Source: Mesorhizobium australicum WSM2073
GTDB lineage: Bacteria; Pseudomonadota; Alphaproteobacteria; Rhizobiales; Rhizobiaceae
NCBI RefSeq assembly: GCF_000230995.2
Contig: NC_019973.1
Span: 1,240,001 to 1,304,000 of the forward strand
DNA: 64,000 nt
Reading direction: 5' to 3'
Shown piece by piece: positions 51,746 through 60,252 of this stretch. The first letter of the stretch is position 1, and the number at the start of each line of letters is the position of its first letter. Both the position numbers and the translations under genes were made by a program. The notes beneath the pieces were generated by a model. It was not told the DNA's origin and made no database searches. It saw only the letters and a list, made by a program, of their open reading frames with translations.

Positions 51746-52084
51746 ATGACCGAGCCGAAGATTTTCGCGCATGCCGGCCAGGGTGCCTGGACGCTGACCC
51801 CGGATGGGAATCGCCGGCGGGTTCTCCTCTCCACCGACGAACTGATGATGGTCGAATTCGGTTTCGACAAGGGTGGTGTCGGCGCCTTGCACTCGCACCC
51901 GCATGTGCAGGCGAGCTATGTCGCCGAAGGCCGTTTTGAGGTGACCATCGACGGCCGGACCGAAATCGTCGAGACCGGCGGCAGCTTCATCGTGCCGTCC
52001 GGCCTGGTGCACGGCGTCAAGGCGCTCGAGGCGGGGCGGCTGGTCGACAGTTTTACGCCGCACCGCGCCGATTTCCTCGCCTGA
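51746..52084 (+). CDS. Cupin domain protein
   Basis: 112-residue small cupin with the two metal motifs: HSHPHVQASYVAEGRFEVTIDG (G(X)5HXH(X)3,4E(X)6G-like) and the later PSGLVHGVKALE. Related proteins are often found at the end of kduID/uronate operons and may bind or isomerise a pathway sugar, or sense it. Function is not established. Ribosome-binding site GAGGAGAAG upstream of ATG 51746. Last gene of the cluster; a terminator follows 34 bp later. Confidence 0.85.
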   Translation: MTEPKIFAHAGQGAWTLTPDGNRRRVLLSTDELMMVEFGFDKGGVGALHSHPHVQASYVAEGRFEVTIDGRTEIVETGGSFIVPSGLVHGVKALEAGRLVDSFTPHRADFLA

Positions 52085-52117
52085 CCGGGTCGCCGACGAT
52101 TTCTCGGCCAACGAAAA

Positions 52118-52145
52118 AACCCGCGCCTCCAGGGAAGCGCGGGTT
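52118..52145. terminator. Bidirectional terminator after the uronate operon
   Basis: AACCCGCGC and GCGCGGGTT (9-bp stem, about 10-nt loop) preceded by AAAAA, which is a T-tract on the minus strand. It serves the convergent aldehyde dehydrogenase gene (minus) and the cupin gene (plus). Confidence 0.8.
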
Positions 52146-52237
52146 GTTGCCTGGGCGCCAATGGCGCCGCGGTACTCAAAACATCACCGCAGGGTGCGAA
52201 AGCTGCCGCATCATGGTGAAGATAGACTTAATGCGCG

Positions 52238-53659
52238 TCAGGTGATGCGCCTGAGCAGCCCGAAAAGCCGTTCGAACGTCTTGCCGTAGGGCGGCCGCAG
52301 AAGGCTCCCTGCGCTCAAGCGCGACTGCAGGAAGACCGGTTTCTCCTTGCTGAAGGTGCGGAAACCCCATTCGCCGTGATAGGCGCCCATGCCGCTGGCG
52401 CCGACGCCGCCGAAGGGCTGGTTCTCCTGCACCAGATGCAGCATGCAGTCGTTGATGGTGACGCCGCCGGCGACCGTCTCGCGCAGGATGCGCTGGCGGT
52501 TGCCGCCGTCGTTGCCGAACCAGTAGAGCGCCAGCGGCCGGTCGGCGCTGTTCACATAAGCGATCGCGTCGTCGAGCGTGACGTATTCGACGATCGGCAG
52601 CACCGGGCCGAAAATCTCCTCGCGCATCAGCTTCAGGTCCGAGCCGGCGTTGCTGACCAGGGTCGGCGGAAGCTTCCGGCCCGCATTACCGAGGTCCTCG
52701 CCGGCCGGGTTTATCTCGGTGACATGGGCACCCGCGTCGCGGGCTTCCACGATCATGGCGCGCAGACGCTGGTAATGCCGATCGCTGATGATGGCGGTAT
52801 AGTCGGGGTTGTCGCGCAGCGAGGGGTAGAGCCGCGCCATGGCGATTGCGAGCTTCGCGGCGACCGTACCTGCTTGTCCCTTCGGCACCAGCAAATAGTC
52901 CGGCGCGATGCAGGTCTGCCCGGCATTCAACAGCTTGCCATAGGCGACGCTGGCAACCGCGGTGTCAAGATCGCAGGAGGGGTCGAGGATCGCCGGCGAC
53001 TTCCCGCCGAGTTCGAGCGTGACCGGGGTCAGGTTGGCGGCGGCGGCGATCGCAACCTGGCGTCCGACCGCGGTCGAACCGGTGAACAGCAGATGATCGA
53101 ACGGCATCGAGACGAAGGCTTTCCCCGTATCGGCATCGCCGGCGATGACGCTGAGTTCATCCGGGGCGAAATGTTCGCCAGCCAGCCTGGTCAGCAGCCC
53201 GGAAAAAGCCGGCGTCAGTTCGGAAGGCTTGACCAGCACGCGGTTGCCGGCGGCAAGCGCGGCCGTAACCGGCGCGACGGCGAGCTGAAAAGGATAATTC
53301 CAGGGCGATACGATGCCGACGACGCCGAGCGGCTGCGGGACGAGGCGATTCCGGCCCGGCAGGAACGGCAAGGTGGTGGCAACGCGGCGCTCCCGCATCC
53401 AGGCGCCGACATGGGCGAGCGCATGGCGAATGCCGGCGCGCACGACGAACAGTTCGGCCAGGCGGGTTTCATGTGCCGAGCGGCCGCCGAAGTCGGCATC
53501 GATCGCAGCGCAGATTTCAGTCTCGTGCCGCTCGGTCAGCGCCAGCAGGCGCCTCAGCCGGTCCTTGCGGACGCCAAGATCGGGAAAGGGTTGTGCCTTG
53601 AAGGCCGCGCGCTGCAGCCGGAACCGTTCGCCCAGCAAATCCTGTCTCACCTGCAGCAT
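52238..53659 (-). CDS. Coniferyl-aldehyde-dehydrogenase-like NAD(P)-dependent aldehyde dehydrogenase
   Basis: 473-residue aldehyde dehydrogenase. The nucleophile is C250 in NAGQTCIAPDYLL, the general base glutamate is in TLELGGKSPAIL, and the NAD-site motif FTGSTAVGR is present. The opening (LRRLLALTERHETEICAAIDADFG) and PWNYPFQLAVAPV match the class-3 / coniferyl aldehyde dehydrogenase group, which oxidises aromatic or fatty aldehydes. A C-terminal basic tail (RPPYGKTFERLFGLLRRIT) is usual for this group and may contact membranes. Divergent from recQ. Substrate is inference. Confidence 0.85.
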   Translation of the reverse strand: MLQVRQDLLGERFRLQRAAFKAQPFPDLGVRKDRLRRLLALTERHETEICAAIDADFGGRSAHETRLAELFVVRAGIRHALAHVGAWMRERRVATTLPFLPGRNRLVPQPLGVVGIVSPWNYPFQLAVAPVTAALAAGNRVLVKPSELTPAFSGLLTRLAGEHFAPDELSVIAGDADTGKAFVSMPFDHLLFTGSTAVGRQVAIAAAANLTPVTLELGGKSPAILDPSCDLDTAVASVAYGKLLNAGQTCIAPDYLLVPKGQAGTVAAKLAIAMARLYPSLRDNPDYTAIISDRHYQRLRAMIVEARDAGAHVTEINPAGEDLGNAGRKLPPTLVSNAGSDLKLMREEIFGPVLPIVEYVTLDDAIAYVNSADRPLALYWFGNDGGNRQRILRETVAGGVTINDCMLHLVQENQPFGGVGASGMGAYHGEWGFRTFSKEKPVFLQSRLSAGSLLRPPYGKTFERLFGLLRRIT

Positions 53660-53800
53660 CGCGCCCTCCCTGGCGTGTCGGCGAGGGTAAGTTTACATCG
53701 CAACGCGGCGGAATCCATCAGGGCTGCGTGTGCCGCAGGGGAAGGCGGGCCGGCGGTGTTGCCGAGGGCATTGAAGGGCTGTTGTGATGGGATGAGCGGT

Positions 53801-53832
53801 GGGCTACTCCAAGGCCTCACAAGGAGTGGCCC
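53801..53832. repeat. Near-perfect hairpin upstream of recQ
   Basis: GGGCTACTCC and GGAGTGGCCC pair with one G-U wobble around a 12-nt loop, about 60 bp before the recQ start. It may be an operator or a leader structure; I cannot assign it. Confidence 0.4.
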
Positions 53833-53894
53833 TTGACCATCTTGCCCGATCTCTCCCGTCTGCGAAAAATCACTTGCCGCCAGGCGGCCGCCTG

Positions 53895-55730
53895 ATGCCG
53901 GCGCAGGCGGCGGGTATCAGGGCCGAGGATCCCAAGCGGCGCGTCCTGAAGGAGGTGTTCGGCTTCGACGATTTTCGCCCCGGCCAGGCCGACGTCATGG
54001 ACGCACTGCTTGGCGGGCGCCATGTGCTGGCCGTCATGCCGACGGGCGCGGGCAAATCGCTCTGCTACCAGGTTCCGGCGCTGGTTCTGGGCGGGCTCAC
54101 CCTCGTCGTCTCGCCGCTGGTGGCTCTGATGCAGGACCAGGTCGCGGCGCTGCGGCTTGCCGGCGTGGCGGCCGATACGATCAATTCCTCGCTCGATCGC
54201 GAGGCCAATGTGGCGGCCTGGCGCCGTGTCGCATCTGGCCAGACGCGGCTGCTCTATCTGGCGCCGGAGCGGCTGATGACCGAGCGCATGCTGGACGCCC
54301 TTTCCAGGCTCCACGTCAGCCTGATCGCCATCGACGAGGCGCATTGCATCTCGCAATGGGGTCCGGCGTTCCGGCCCGAATATGAGGATCTGTCCCGGTT
54401 GCGCGGTATCTTTGCCAATGTGCCGATCATCGCGGTGACGGCGACTGCCGATGAGAGCACGCGCACCGACATCGCCGCCCGCCTGTTCGCCGAGCAGGTC
54501 GAAACGCTGGTGCTGGGTTTCGACCGGCCCAACATCAAGCTGGCCATCGCGCCCAAGCAGGACAGCAAGCGCCAGCTGCTCGGCTTCATCGAGCGCCATG
54601 CGGGCAAGAGCGGCATCATCTATTGCTTGTCGCGCAAGAAAACCGAAGAGATGGCGGCCTTTCTGAAGCGCAACGGCGTCACCGCGCTCGCTTACCACGC
54701 CGGCATGAGCAAGGAGGCGCGTGAAGCCAATCAAAATGCCTTCATGACCTTGTCCGGCGTCGTCATGGTGGCAACCATCGCGTTCGGCATGGGCATCGAC
54801 AAGCCTGATGTCGCCTTTGTCTTCCACACCGATATGCCGGGCAGCCTGGAAGCCTATTATCAGGAAATCGGCCGTGCCGGCCGCGACGGACGCGAGGCCG
54901 AGGCGCATATGCTTTACGGCCTTGGCGACATCCGCATGCGCCGGCTGTTCATCGACGACGAGGATGCCTCGTCAGAGCACAAGAGGCGGTCACACCGCCG
55001 GCTCGACACGCTGATCGGCTATTGCGAGACGGCGCAATGCCGCCGCCAGGTGCTGCTCGGCTATTTCGGCGAAGAGGCCCAGGCCTGCGGCAATTGCGAC
55101 AACTGCCTCGACCAGGCGCCGCGCGCCGATGGCAGTGCCGAAGCGCGGAAGATCCTGGCGGCGGTCACAGAGAGCGGCGAGCGCTTCGGCGCGGCCCATG
55201 TCATCGATATCCTGCTTGGCCACGAGACCGAGAAGGTGCTGGCGAGAGCTCATCAAACACTCAGCAGTTTCGGCACCGGCGCCGCGCACAGAAAGACAGT
55301 GTGGCTGTCGCTGGTCCGGCAACTGGTGGCCGGCGGGTTCCTGATGCCGGATCCCGAGGGCCATGGCGGTCTCGCCATCTCCGAAAGCGGCCGCGCGCTC
55401 GGCCGTGGCGAGATTGCATTCCAGTATCGCGTCGAGACGCGGGACCCTCTGGCGCGCGGCAGGAAGCGTTCCGGGGAAGGCGCCGCCGCCGGAGCCGAGG
55501 GCGTCGATGCTTCGCTGCTGGCGGCGCTCAAGTCGCTGCGGCTACGGCTCGCCAAGGAGCGACAGGTCCCGGCCTATGTGGTGTTTTCCGACCGCACGCT
55601 CATCGACATGGCCGACCGCCGCCCGCGCGACCTCGACGCCTTTGCCGAAGTGAATGGCGTGGGAGGGGCCAAGCTCAAGGAGTTCGGCGCGGTTTTCCTG
55701 GCCGCGATCGCCGCGCAACAGCCTGATTGA
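53895..55730 (+). CDS. recQ: ATP-dependent DNA helicase RecQ
   Basis: 3'-5' helicase in recombination and repair, 611 residues. Walker A is MPTGAGKSLCYQ with K54, the DEAH box is IDEAHCISQWG near residue 147, and the C-terminal helicase motif is QEIGRAGRDGREAEA. The RQC zinc-binding cysteines are C-x-n-C-x-x-C in CRRQVLLGYFGEEAQACGNCDNC, followed by the winged helix. An HRDC domain ends the protein (LRLRLAKERQVPAYVVFSDRTLIDMA). Start ATG 53895 gives the family N-terminus; the frame extends to 53799. It is divergent from the aldehyde dehydrogenase gene and convergent with the phospholipase D-like gene. Confidence 0.95.
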   Translation: MPAQAAGIRAEDPKRRVLKEVFGFDDFRPGQADVMDALLGGRHVLAVMPTGAGKSLCYQVPALVLGGLTLVVSPLVALMQDQVAALRLAGVAADTINSSLDREANVAAWRRVASGQTRLLYLAPERLMTERMLDALSRLHVSLIAIDEAHCISQWGPAFRPEYEDLSRLRGIFANVPIIAVTATADESTRTDIAARLFAEQVETLVLGFDRPNIKLAIAPKQDSKRQLLGFIERHAGKSGIIYCLSRKKTEEMAAFLKRNGVTALAYHAGMSKEAREANQNAFMTLSGVVMVATIAFGMGIDKPDVAFVFHTDMPGSLEAYYQEIGRAGRDGREAEAHMLYGLGDIRMRRLFIDDEDASSEHKRRSHRRLDTLIGYCETAQCRRQVLLGYFGEEAQACGNCDNCLDQAPRADGSAEARKILAAVTESGERFGAAHVIDILLGHETEKVLARAHQTLSSFGTGAAHRKTVWLSLVRQLVAGGFLMPDPEGHGGLAISESGRALGRGEIAFQYRVETRDPLARGRKRSGEGAAAGAEGVDASLLAALKSLRLRLAKERQVPAYVVFSDRTLIDMADRRPRDLDAFAEVNGVGGAKLKEFGAVFLAAIAAQQPD

Positions 55731-55792
55731 AAGCTTGATGGCGAGCGGTAGGGCTGATCAGGCTGGTCGAATGAGCAGTAAAAGCCAGGTCA

Positions 55793-57136
55793 TCAAAGTT
55801 GGGAGCGCAGCCTGCTGGCCAGCCAGTCCGAAATTTTTTCCCGCAGGGGACGCGCTTCCCATTCGGCCAGGGTAACTTGCCGGGATCTCCCAAGGTCTTG
55901 GTTGAACAGGTCGATCTGCGTGTTCGCGAAATCCCTGCCGTAGACGTTCAGACTGGCTTCATCGTTCAGCCGCAAGGAGCGTTCGTCCAGATTGGTGGAA
56001 CCAAAGCTCGTCCAGATGTCGTCAACGATCAGCAGCTTGGGATGATACATGGTGGGTTGAAACTCGTAGATACGCACTCCAGCCCTAAGCAAGTCGCCCC
56101 AGAAATAGCGCGAGCCCTTCCGAACCAAAGGCACGTCGGTGAGCGCATTCGGAACGATCACATCGACAGACACGCCTCGCTTCCTGGCGTCCAGGATCTG
56201 CTGGAGGGCGATGTCGTCGGGGACGAAATAGGCCATTCCGATTCGCAGGTGATCCCTCGCGGCGGCTATCGCGGCCAGCATCATCAATTCCATGTTCTCC
56301 GAGCCATTTGGCTGCGAAGAAAGTATCAGCTGGGCGCCGAGCGACCCCGCCGGTTCGGGCGGAGGGTAGAACTTCCGACCCTGCAATGTCTCACCGGTCG
56401 TCTCCAACCAATTTTCGGCAAAGGCTGCCTGGAAAGCAGGCACGGCGGTCCCTTCGATCCGATAGTGCGTATCGCGCCATTCATCCGGATTGCGGGCGTC
56501 TCCCCGCCATTTGTCGGCGATGCCGACGCCGCCCGTAAAGGCCACTCGTCCGTCGACGATGAGCAGTTTGCGATGGGTCCGGTTGTTCACGCGGTCCAAC
56601 GTATACCAATGGATCGGCCGGTAGCGCTGGAACCTCACGCCGGCTCCTGTCATGATATGGATCAAGTTTTCATCGAAAGGCAGACTGCCGACCCAGTCGA
56701 CGAGCACCCGGACCTCGACACCTTGCCGCGCCTTGGCCGCCAAGGCTTGTGCGAATTCATATCCAACGGCCCCAGACCAATAGATATAGGTCTCAAAATC
56801 GATGGTGGACCGGGCCGCGCCGATCGCCTGGAGCATCGAAGGAAAAATCTCGTCGCCGTTCACAAGGGTCTGCACCGCGTTCGCGTTTGACATCTGTCCC
56901 AGCGAGTAGCTGCTCATCGACCTCGCGAACTGCGGATCCGATGCGTCGAAGCGATGCGGGACAATCGTCCGCAAAACCCGCGGTTCAGGGGTCAGGTTTA
57001 TGGCCGCCAACGTGGCCAGACCGGCGACAACCGCAACGGCCACATAGCTTAATCCCTTGAGCAGCGGGCTGAATTTTCGATCCAACCGCGTTGGCTTCGC
57101 GCCCCTCAGGAACGCCACGAGACCGGCAGCGCGCAT
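55793..57136 (-). CDS. Phospholipase D-like / cardiolipin synthase-like protein
   Basis: 447-residue membrane-anchored member of the PLD superfamily. One hydrophobic helix (about residues 28-48, SYVAVAVVAGLATLAAINL) precedes two HKD motifs: H188 in RTHRKLLIVDGRVAFTGG and H365 in MYHPKLLIVDDIWTSFGSTN. The spacing suits cardiolipin synthase A/C-type transferases acting on membrane phospholipids, but substrate is unproven. The start at 57136 lies one base after the stop of the upstream iron-permease-like gene (TAA-C-ATG), so translation is coupled. A longer frame begins inside that gene. Convergent with recQ. Confidence 0.85.
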   Translation of the reverse strand: MRAAGLVAFLRGAKPTRLDRKFSPLLKGLSYVAVAVVAGLATLAAINLTPEPRVLRTIVPHRFDASDPQFARSMSSYSLGQMSNANAVQTLVNGDEIFPSMLQAIGAARSTIDFETYIYWSGAVGYEFAQALAAKARQGVEVRVLVDWVGSLPFDENLIHIMTGAGVRFQRYRPIHWYTLDRVNNRTHRKLLIVDGRVAFTGGVGIADKWRGDARNPDEWRDTHYRIEGTAVPAFQAAFAENWLETTGETLQGRKFYPPPEPAGSLGAQLILSSQPNGSENMELMMLAAIAAARDHLRIGMAYFVPDDIALQQILDARKRGVSVDVIVPNALTDVPLVRKGSRYFWGDLLRAGVRIYEFQPTMYHPKLLIVDDIWTSFGSTNLDERSLRLNDEASLNVYGRDFANTQIDLFNQDLGRSRQVTLAEWEARPLREKISDWLASRLRSQL

Positions 57137-57137
57137 G

Positions 57138-57464
57138 TTAGTCGCCCTGCTGCTTGCGATCGCGATGTTTCTCGATGTCCTCGGGCTCTTCATCGTCGAT
57201 GCGGGTGATGGTCGAAGCCGAACTGTTTGATCTCAGCATTTCGTCCAACTTGGCATGAATGGCCTGGGTATCGCGATGTTCAGCCCGCTGAATGAAGAGC
57301 GTCATGGCCCAGGTGAGGAGCGTAGCCGCGCCATGCCAGTTCAAGCTTTGCCGGTCGAAAACGATCCAGAAGATCGCATAGGCCAGCAGGACCAGGAATG
57401 CTGCCGGACGAGAGGTCCACGTGCCGATCGAGGTGAGCGCGCCGGTAATGGGGTGATTTGCCAT
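57138..57464 (-). CDS. Low-affinity iron permease-like membrane protein
   Basis: 108-residue protein that matches the short bacterial 'low affinity iron permease' family in layout: a P-x-A-F motif region near the start (TSRPAAFLVLLAYAIFWIVFD), a second hydrophobic segment (WHGAATLLTWAMTLFIQRAEHRDTQAIHAKLDEML), and a charged tail (EEPEDIEKHRDRKQQGD). Two transmembrane helices. The family name does not prove iron transport in bacteria. It is translated directly before the phospholipase D-like gene. Confidence 0.75.
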   Translation of the reverse strand: MANHPITGALTSIGTWTSRPAAFLVLLAYAIFWIVFDRQSLNWHGAATLLTWAMTLFIQRAEHRDTQAIHAKLDEMLRSNSSASTITRIDDEEPEDIEKHRDRKQQGD

Positions 57465-57602
57465 CAGCAGGAACTTTCCACGGTAACGCAGGTTCCCGCG
57501 AGCGCGTCGGCGAGGCTGCCGTACGGCACAGTTGTCTGCAGAAAGCGCCGCCAGGCCCTGACCATCCGTCTGGGGTGGGCGTTGGCTCGAATGGCTGCAG
57601 CG

Positions 57603-57878
57603 TCAGAGGCTGCAATGGGAGCCTTGCGATCTCGGGCCTGTCTCGGAGTGCCGCAGCGTCGGGACGTCCTCACGCAGGCAGCCCGGCGAGTACTGCGCCA
57701 ATACCCTTTCCAGACGCGCCAGAAGGACTTTCCTCGACTTTATCTCGTACCCCAACCGCAATGTGCCTCCCATGCTTTTGCGGTTGGTGGTCAACTCCTG
57801 CTGGAGGATGCCGATGCGGATGCGTACCTCATCGGCCTGTGCTCGAAGTGCTGCCTTGATTGGCCCTCGACCTTGCAT
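57603..57878 (-). CDS. Hypothetical small protein, helical
   Basis: A 91-codon frame with protein-like composition in its first two thirds: KAALRAQADEVRIRIGILQQ and GYEIKSRKVLLARLERVLAQY look helical and amphipathic. I do not recognise it. The open frame continues upstream into the tRNA-Ser gene, which cannot be coding, so the start must be internal; ATG at 57878 is the best, with GGGGAG about 12 bases upstream. Located between tRNA-Ser and the iron-permease-like gene. Weak case. Confidence 0.4.
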   Translation of the reverse strand: MQGRGPIKAALRAQADEVRIRIGILQQELTTNRKSMGGTLRLGYEIKSRKVLLARLERVLAQYSPGCLREDVPTLRHSETGPRSQGSHCSL

Positions 57879-58088
57879 GCTGAACTCGATCTCCCCTGGA
57901 AACGGATATCGAACTTGAGGGACATGCTTTGGTTCCTCGGCATCGCTTCTTATTTTCCGACCCGCGACAGCCGGTCGCGTCCCGCCGCACGCATGTAAGC
58001 GCCTGTCGGCGATCATTATCGCCGAGGATGGGGACGAACCCGCGAATTGGCGGTAGCCGATGCCGCCGGCATTTTCTATTTGGGGGAA

Positions 58089-58178
58089 TGGCGGAGAGGG
58101 AGGGATTCGAACCCCCGATGGGCTTGCACCCATGCCGCATTTCGAGTGCGGTGCATTCGACCACTCTGCCACCTCTCC
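58089..58178 (-). tRNA. tRNA-Ser (anticodon CGA)
   Basis: 90-nt gene on the minus strand including encoded CCA. Acceptor GGAGAGG pairs with CCTCTCC, discriminator G, then CCA. The anticodon loop is CTCGAAA between CCGCA and TGCGG stems, giving CGA for serine. The long variable arm and the T-loop GGTTCGAATCC are typical of tRNA-Ser. Located between the hypothetical small gene and rplU. Confidence 0.95.
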
Positions 58179-58350
58179 GCGGTCATGGTCGGCCGTTGCC
58201 GGCGCGGCGCACTAGATAACGGCTGAACGGGCAGGTTACAAGGCCAAATCCACCGGAAATTCAGCTTCCTGTACGGGCCTCGTTCGGAGTGCCACGCTCC
58301 GTCCTCGGCAGGAGTCTGGCTCGCATGGCAGGGAACCCCGCCCGTTTGCC

Positions 58351-58379
58351 TTGACTCCCACGCAACCTTCGGTTAGGGA
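58351..58379 (+). promoter_or_regulatory. Candidate promoter of rplU-rpmA
   Basis: TTGACT, 17 bp, TAGGGA, preceded by C (CTTGACT fits the alphaproteobacterial CTTGAC -35 form). The start of transcription would be near 58386, leaving a leader of about 120 nt with a terminator-like hairpin. Confidence 0.5.
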
Positions 58380-58392
58380 CAGCGCGCAATCG

Positions 58393-58428
58393 GCGTGGAG
58401 GGTTCTTCCACGCCGCTTGTTTTTTGAA
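58393..58428 (+). promoter_or_regulatory. Terminator-like hairpin in the rplU leader (possible attenuator)
   Basis: GGCGTGGA-GGGTTCT-TCCACGCC followed by GCTTGTTTTTT, the form of a Rho-independent terminator, but located between the promoter candidate and the L21 start codon. It could be an attenuator or the terminator of an undetected upstream unit. Confidence 0.55.
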
Positions 58429-58504
58429 CCCGCAGACTGACAAAAAGACGGCCGAACCGCCAGAGGCGGTTCATCAAGGCCGACCGAACAGCGAAAGGCA
58501 AAAA

Positions 58505-59176
58505 ATGTTCGCAGTCATTAAAACGGGCGGTAAGCAGTATCGCGTTGCCGCCAACGATCTCCTGAAGATCGAAAAAGTCGAAGCCAATGTCGGCGACATC
58601 GTCGAGATCGGCCACGTGCTCGCTCATGGCGAGGGCGAGAATGTCACGTTCGGCGCGCCGTTCGTCGATGGCGCCCTGGTGACCGCCGAAGTCGTCGAGC
58701 AGGGCAAGAACCGCACGGTCATCGCTTTCAAGAAGCGTCGCCGCCAGAATTCGCGCCGCAAGATCGGCCATCGCCAGCTTTTGACCACCGTGCGGATCTC
58801 CGAGATCCTGCTGGGTGGCGCCAAGCCCGCCAAGAAGGCGGCCGTCAAGGCGGAAGCCAAGGCTGAGGTCGCTCCCGAGGCCGCGCCGAAGGAAGCCAAG
58901 GCCAAGAAGGACGCCGCCCCCAAGGAAGACGCGAGGGCCGAGGCCGTCGCCGCGCCGCTGTTCAAGGCGCCGAAGGGCGAGCCGGACGACCTGACCGTGA
59001 TCAAGGGCATCGGCCCGGTCGCCGCCAAGGATCTCGCCGAGCAGGGCATCATCACCTTCGCGCAGCTCGCCAAGCTGACCGAGAAGGACGTTGCCAAGAT
59101 CGACGAGAACATGCCGTTCAGCGCCGACCAGATCAAGGACTGGCGCGAGCAGGCCAAGGAGCTGGCCAAGAAGTAA
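58505..59176 (+). CDS. rplU: 50S ribosomal protein L21 with C-terminal helix-hairpin-helix extension
   Basis: The first 100 residues are a standard L21 ([64 protein letters not shown]). It is followed by a charged Ala/Lys/Glu linker (residues about 110-155) and a C-terminal domain [31 protein letters not shown] that looks like a helix-hairpin-helix motif. Total 223 residues against about 103 for a typical L21. Such extensions occur in some Rhizobiales. Start ATG at 58505; upstream in-frame codons lie in the leader. It forms an operon with rpmA, 100 bp downstream. Confidence 0.95.
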   Translation: MFAVIKTGGKQYRVAANDLLKIEKVEANVGDIVEIGHVLAHGEGENVTFGAPFVDGALVTAEVVEQGKNRTVIAFKKRRRQNSRRKIGHRQLLTTVRISEILLGGAKPAKKAAVKAEAKAEVAPEAAPKEAKAKKDAAPKEDARAEAVAAPLFKAPKGEPDDLTVIKGIGPVAAKDLAEQGIITFAQLAKLTEKDVAKIDENMPFSADQIKDWREQAKELAKK

Positions 59177-59276
59177 GGCGAACCGGCGCGAAACGTCGCC
59201 GGATCGGACTTGAAACGGAACGCGAACGCGTTCATAAGACCATTCAAGCGCCCATGGGCGCATCGGAGTTAGTTAG

Positions 59277-59546
59277 ATGGCACACAAGAAAGCTGGCGGC
59301 TCGTCGCGCAACGGTCGCGACTCGCATTCCAAGCGTCTGGGCGTGAAGAAGTTCGGCGGCGAAGCCGTCATCCCGGGCAACATCATCATTCGTCAACGCG
59401 GCACCACCTGGCATCCCGGCGTCAATGTCGGCATGGGCACGGACCACACCCTTTTCGCGCTCGAAACCGGCGCCGTGACGTTCAACAAAAAAGCCAACGG
59501 CCGAACCTACGTATCGGTCAACCCGATTACCAAAGCCGCGGAGTAG
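59277..59546 (+). CDS. rpmA: 50S ribosomal protein L27
   Basis: 89-residue ribosomal protein near the peptidyl transferase centre. The N-terminus [29 protein letters not shown] and the block [23 protein letters not shown] are invariant for L27. The N-terminal tail begins AHKKAGGSS with no extra cleaved peptide, unlike Firmicutes. Start ATG at 59277. Followed by an intrinsic terminator at 59614, inside the gap to the acetyltransferase gene. Confidence 0.97.
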   Translation: MAHKKAGGSSRNGRDSHSKRLGVKKFGGEAVIPGNIIIRQRGTTWHPGVNVGMGTDHTLFALETGAVTFNKKANGRTYVSVNPITKAAE

Positions 59547-59613
59547 CCGGTTCCGCACTAGAACACCGGCGCCCATCTCGGGACCGGTGTCTGGCAAAAC
59601 CAGGAAAAGGATC

Positions 59614-59646
59614 AGGGGAGATGGGTTTCCATCTCCCCTTTTTCTT
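59614..59646 (+). terminator. Intrinsic terminator after rpmA
   Basis: AGGGGAGATGG-GTTT-CCATCTCCCCT followed by TTTTTCTT: perfect 11-bp stem and T-tract. It lies between rpmA and the acetyltransferase start; the GGAGG of the next gene follows it, so some read-through or an internal promoter is needed for that gene. Confidence 0.9.
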
Positions 59647-59664
59647 GTGCCTGGAGGACTTCAA

Positions 59665-60252
59665 ATGGTTGCCGAAGCGGAAGATTCAGAAGACGAAAGT
59701 TACGCGATAGATTGCCCGGTGCTGGTCACCGAGCGGCTGGTGATGCGCGCTCCCGATGAGCGGGATATCGCGCAACTGGTCGAACTTGCCGACAACCGTC
59801 ACGTTGCCGAGATGCTGGCGCGCATGCCGCACCCCTATGGGGAGGCCGAGGGACGTGCTTTCCTCGCCATGACCAAGGCGCGGCGCGCCGGCATCGCCTA
59901 TGCCTTGACGCTGGCCGGCGCCGACACTTTCGTCGGCTGCGCCGGGCTGAACACCACCGATCGCGGCCTTGAGCTCGGCTACTGGATCGGCGAGCCCTAC
60001 TGGAAGAAGGGCTACGCCACGGAAGCCGCGCACGCGCTGGTCGACCTCGCCTTCCAGAAGACGTCGATCCAGGTGCTGCAGGCCTCGACCAGGGTCATCA
60101 ATCCGGCTTCACGCCGCGTCATCCACAAATGCGGCTTCCAATATGCCGGCCAGGGCATGCTGAATTCGATCGTCGCCGGCCAGGTGCCGGTCGAACGTTA
60201 TCGGCTCGACAGGAAAACCTGGACGAGCCTGCGCAATTGGATCCACTTCTAG
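59665..60252 (+). CDS. GNAT family N-acetyltransferase (RimJ/RimL-like)
   Basis: 195-residue acetyltransferase of the RimJ/RimL type. The core has VTERLVMRAPDERDIAQLVEL at the start, ELGYWIGEPYWKKGYATEAAHALVDLAF with the acetyl-CoA loop, and ASTRVINPASRRVIHKCGFQYAG. Substrate could be a ribosomal protein N-terminus or small amine. ATG at 59665 with GGAGG nine bases upstream; a longer frame from 59587 overlaps the terminator. The position behind rplU-rpmA and before obgE is common in rhizobia. The stop codon TAG begins a palindromic repeat. Confidence 0.88.
   Translation: MVAEAEDSEDESYAIDCPVLVTERLVMRAPDERDIAQLVELADNRHVAEMLARMPHPYGEAEGRAFLAMTKARRAGIAYALTLAGADTFVGCAGLNTTDRGLELGYWIGEPYWKKGYATEAAHALVDLAFQKTSIQVLQASTRVINPASRRVIHKCGFQYAGQGMLNSIVAGQVPVERYRLDRKTWTSLRNWIHF

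Noticed and set aside
57603..58172. 189-codon minus-strand frame reading through tRNA-Ser
   Set aside because: Its N-terminal third would be translated from the tRNA-Ser gene. Only the internal part from 57878 is kept, as a weak candidate.
57136..58178. Genomic island integrated at tRNA-Ser
   Set aside because: I found no integrase and no repeat of the tRNA 3' end on the left side, so an island cannot be claimed.
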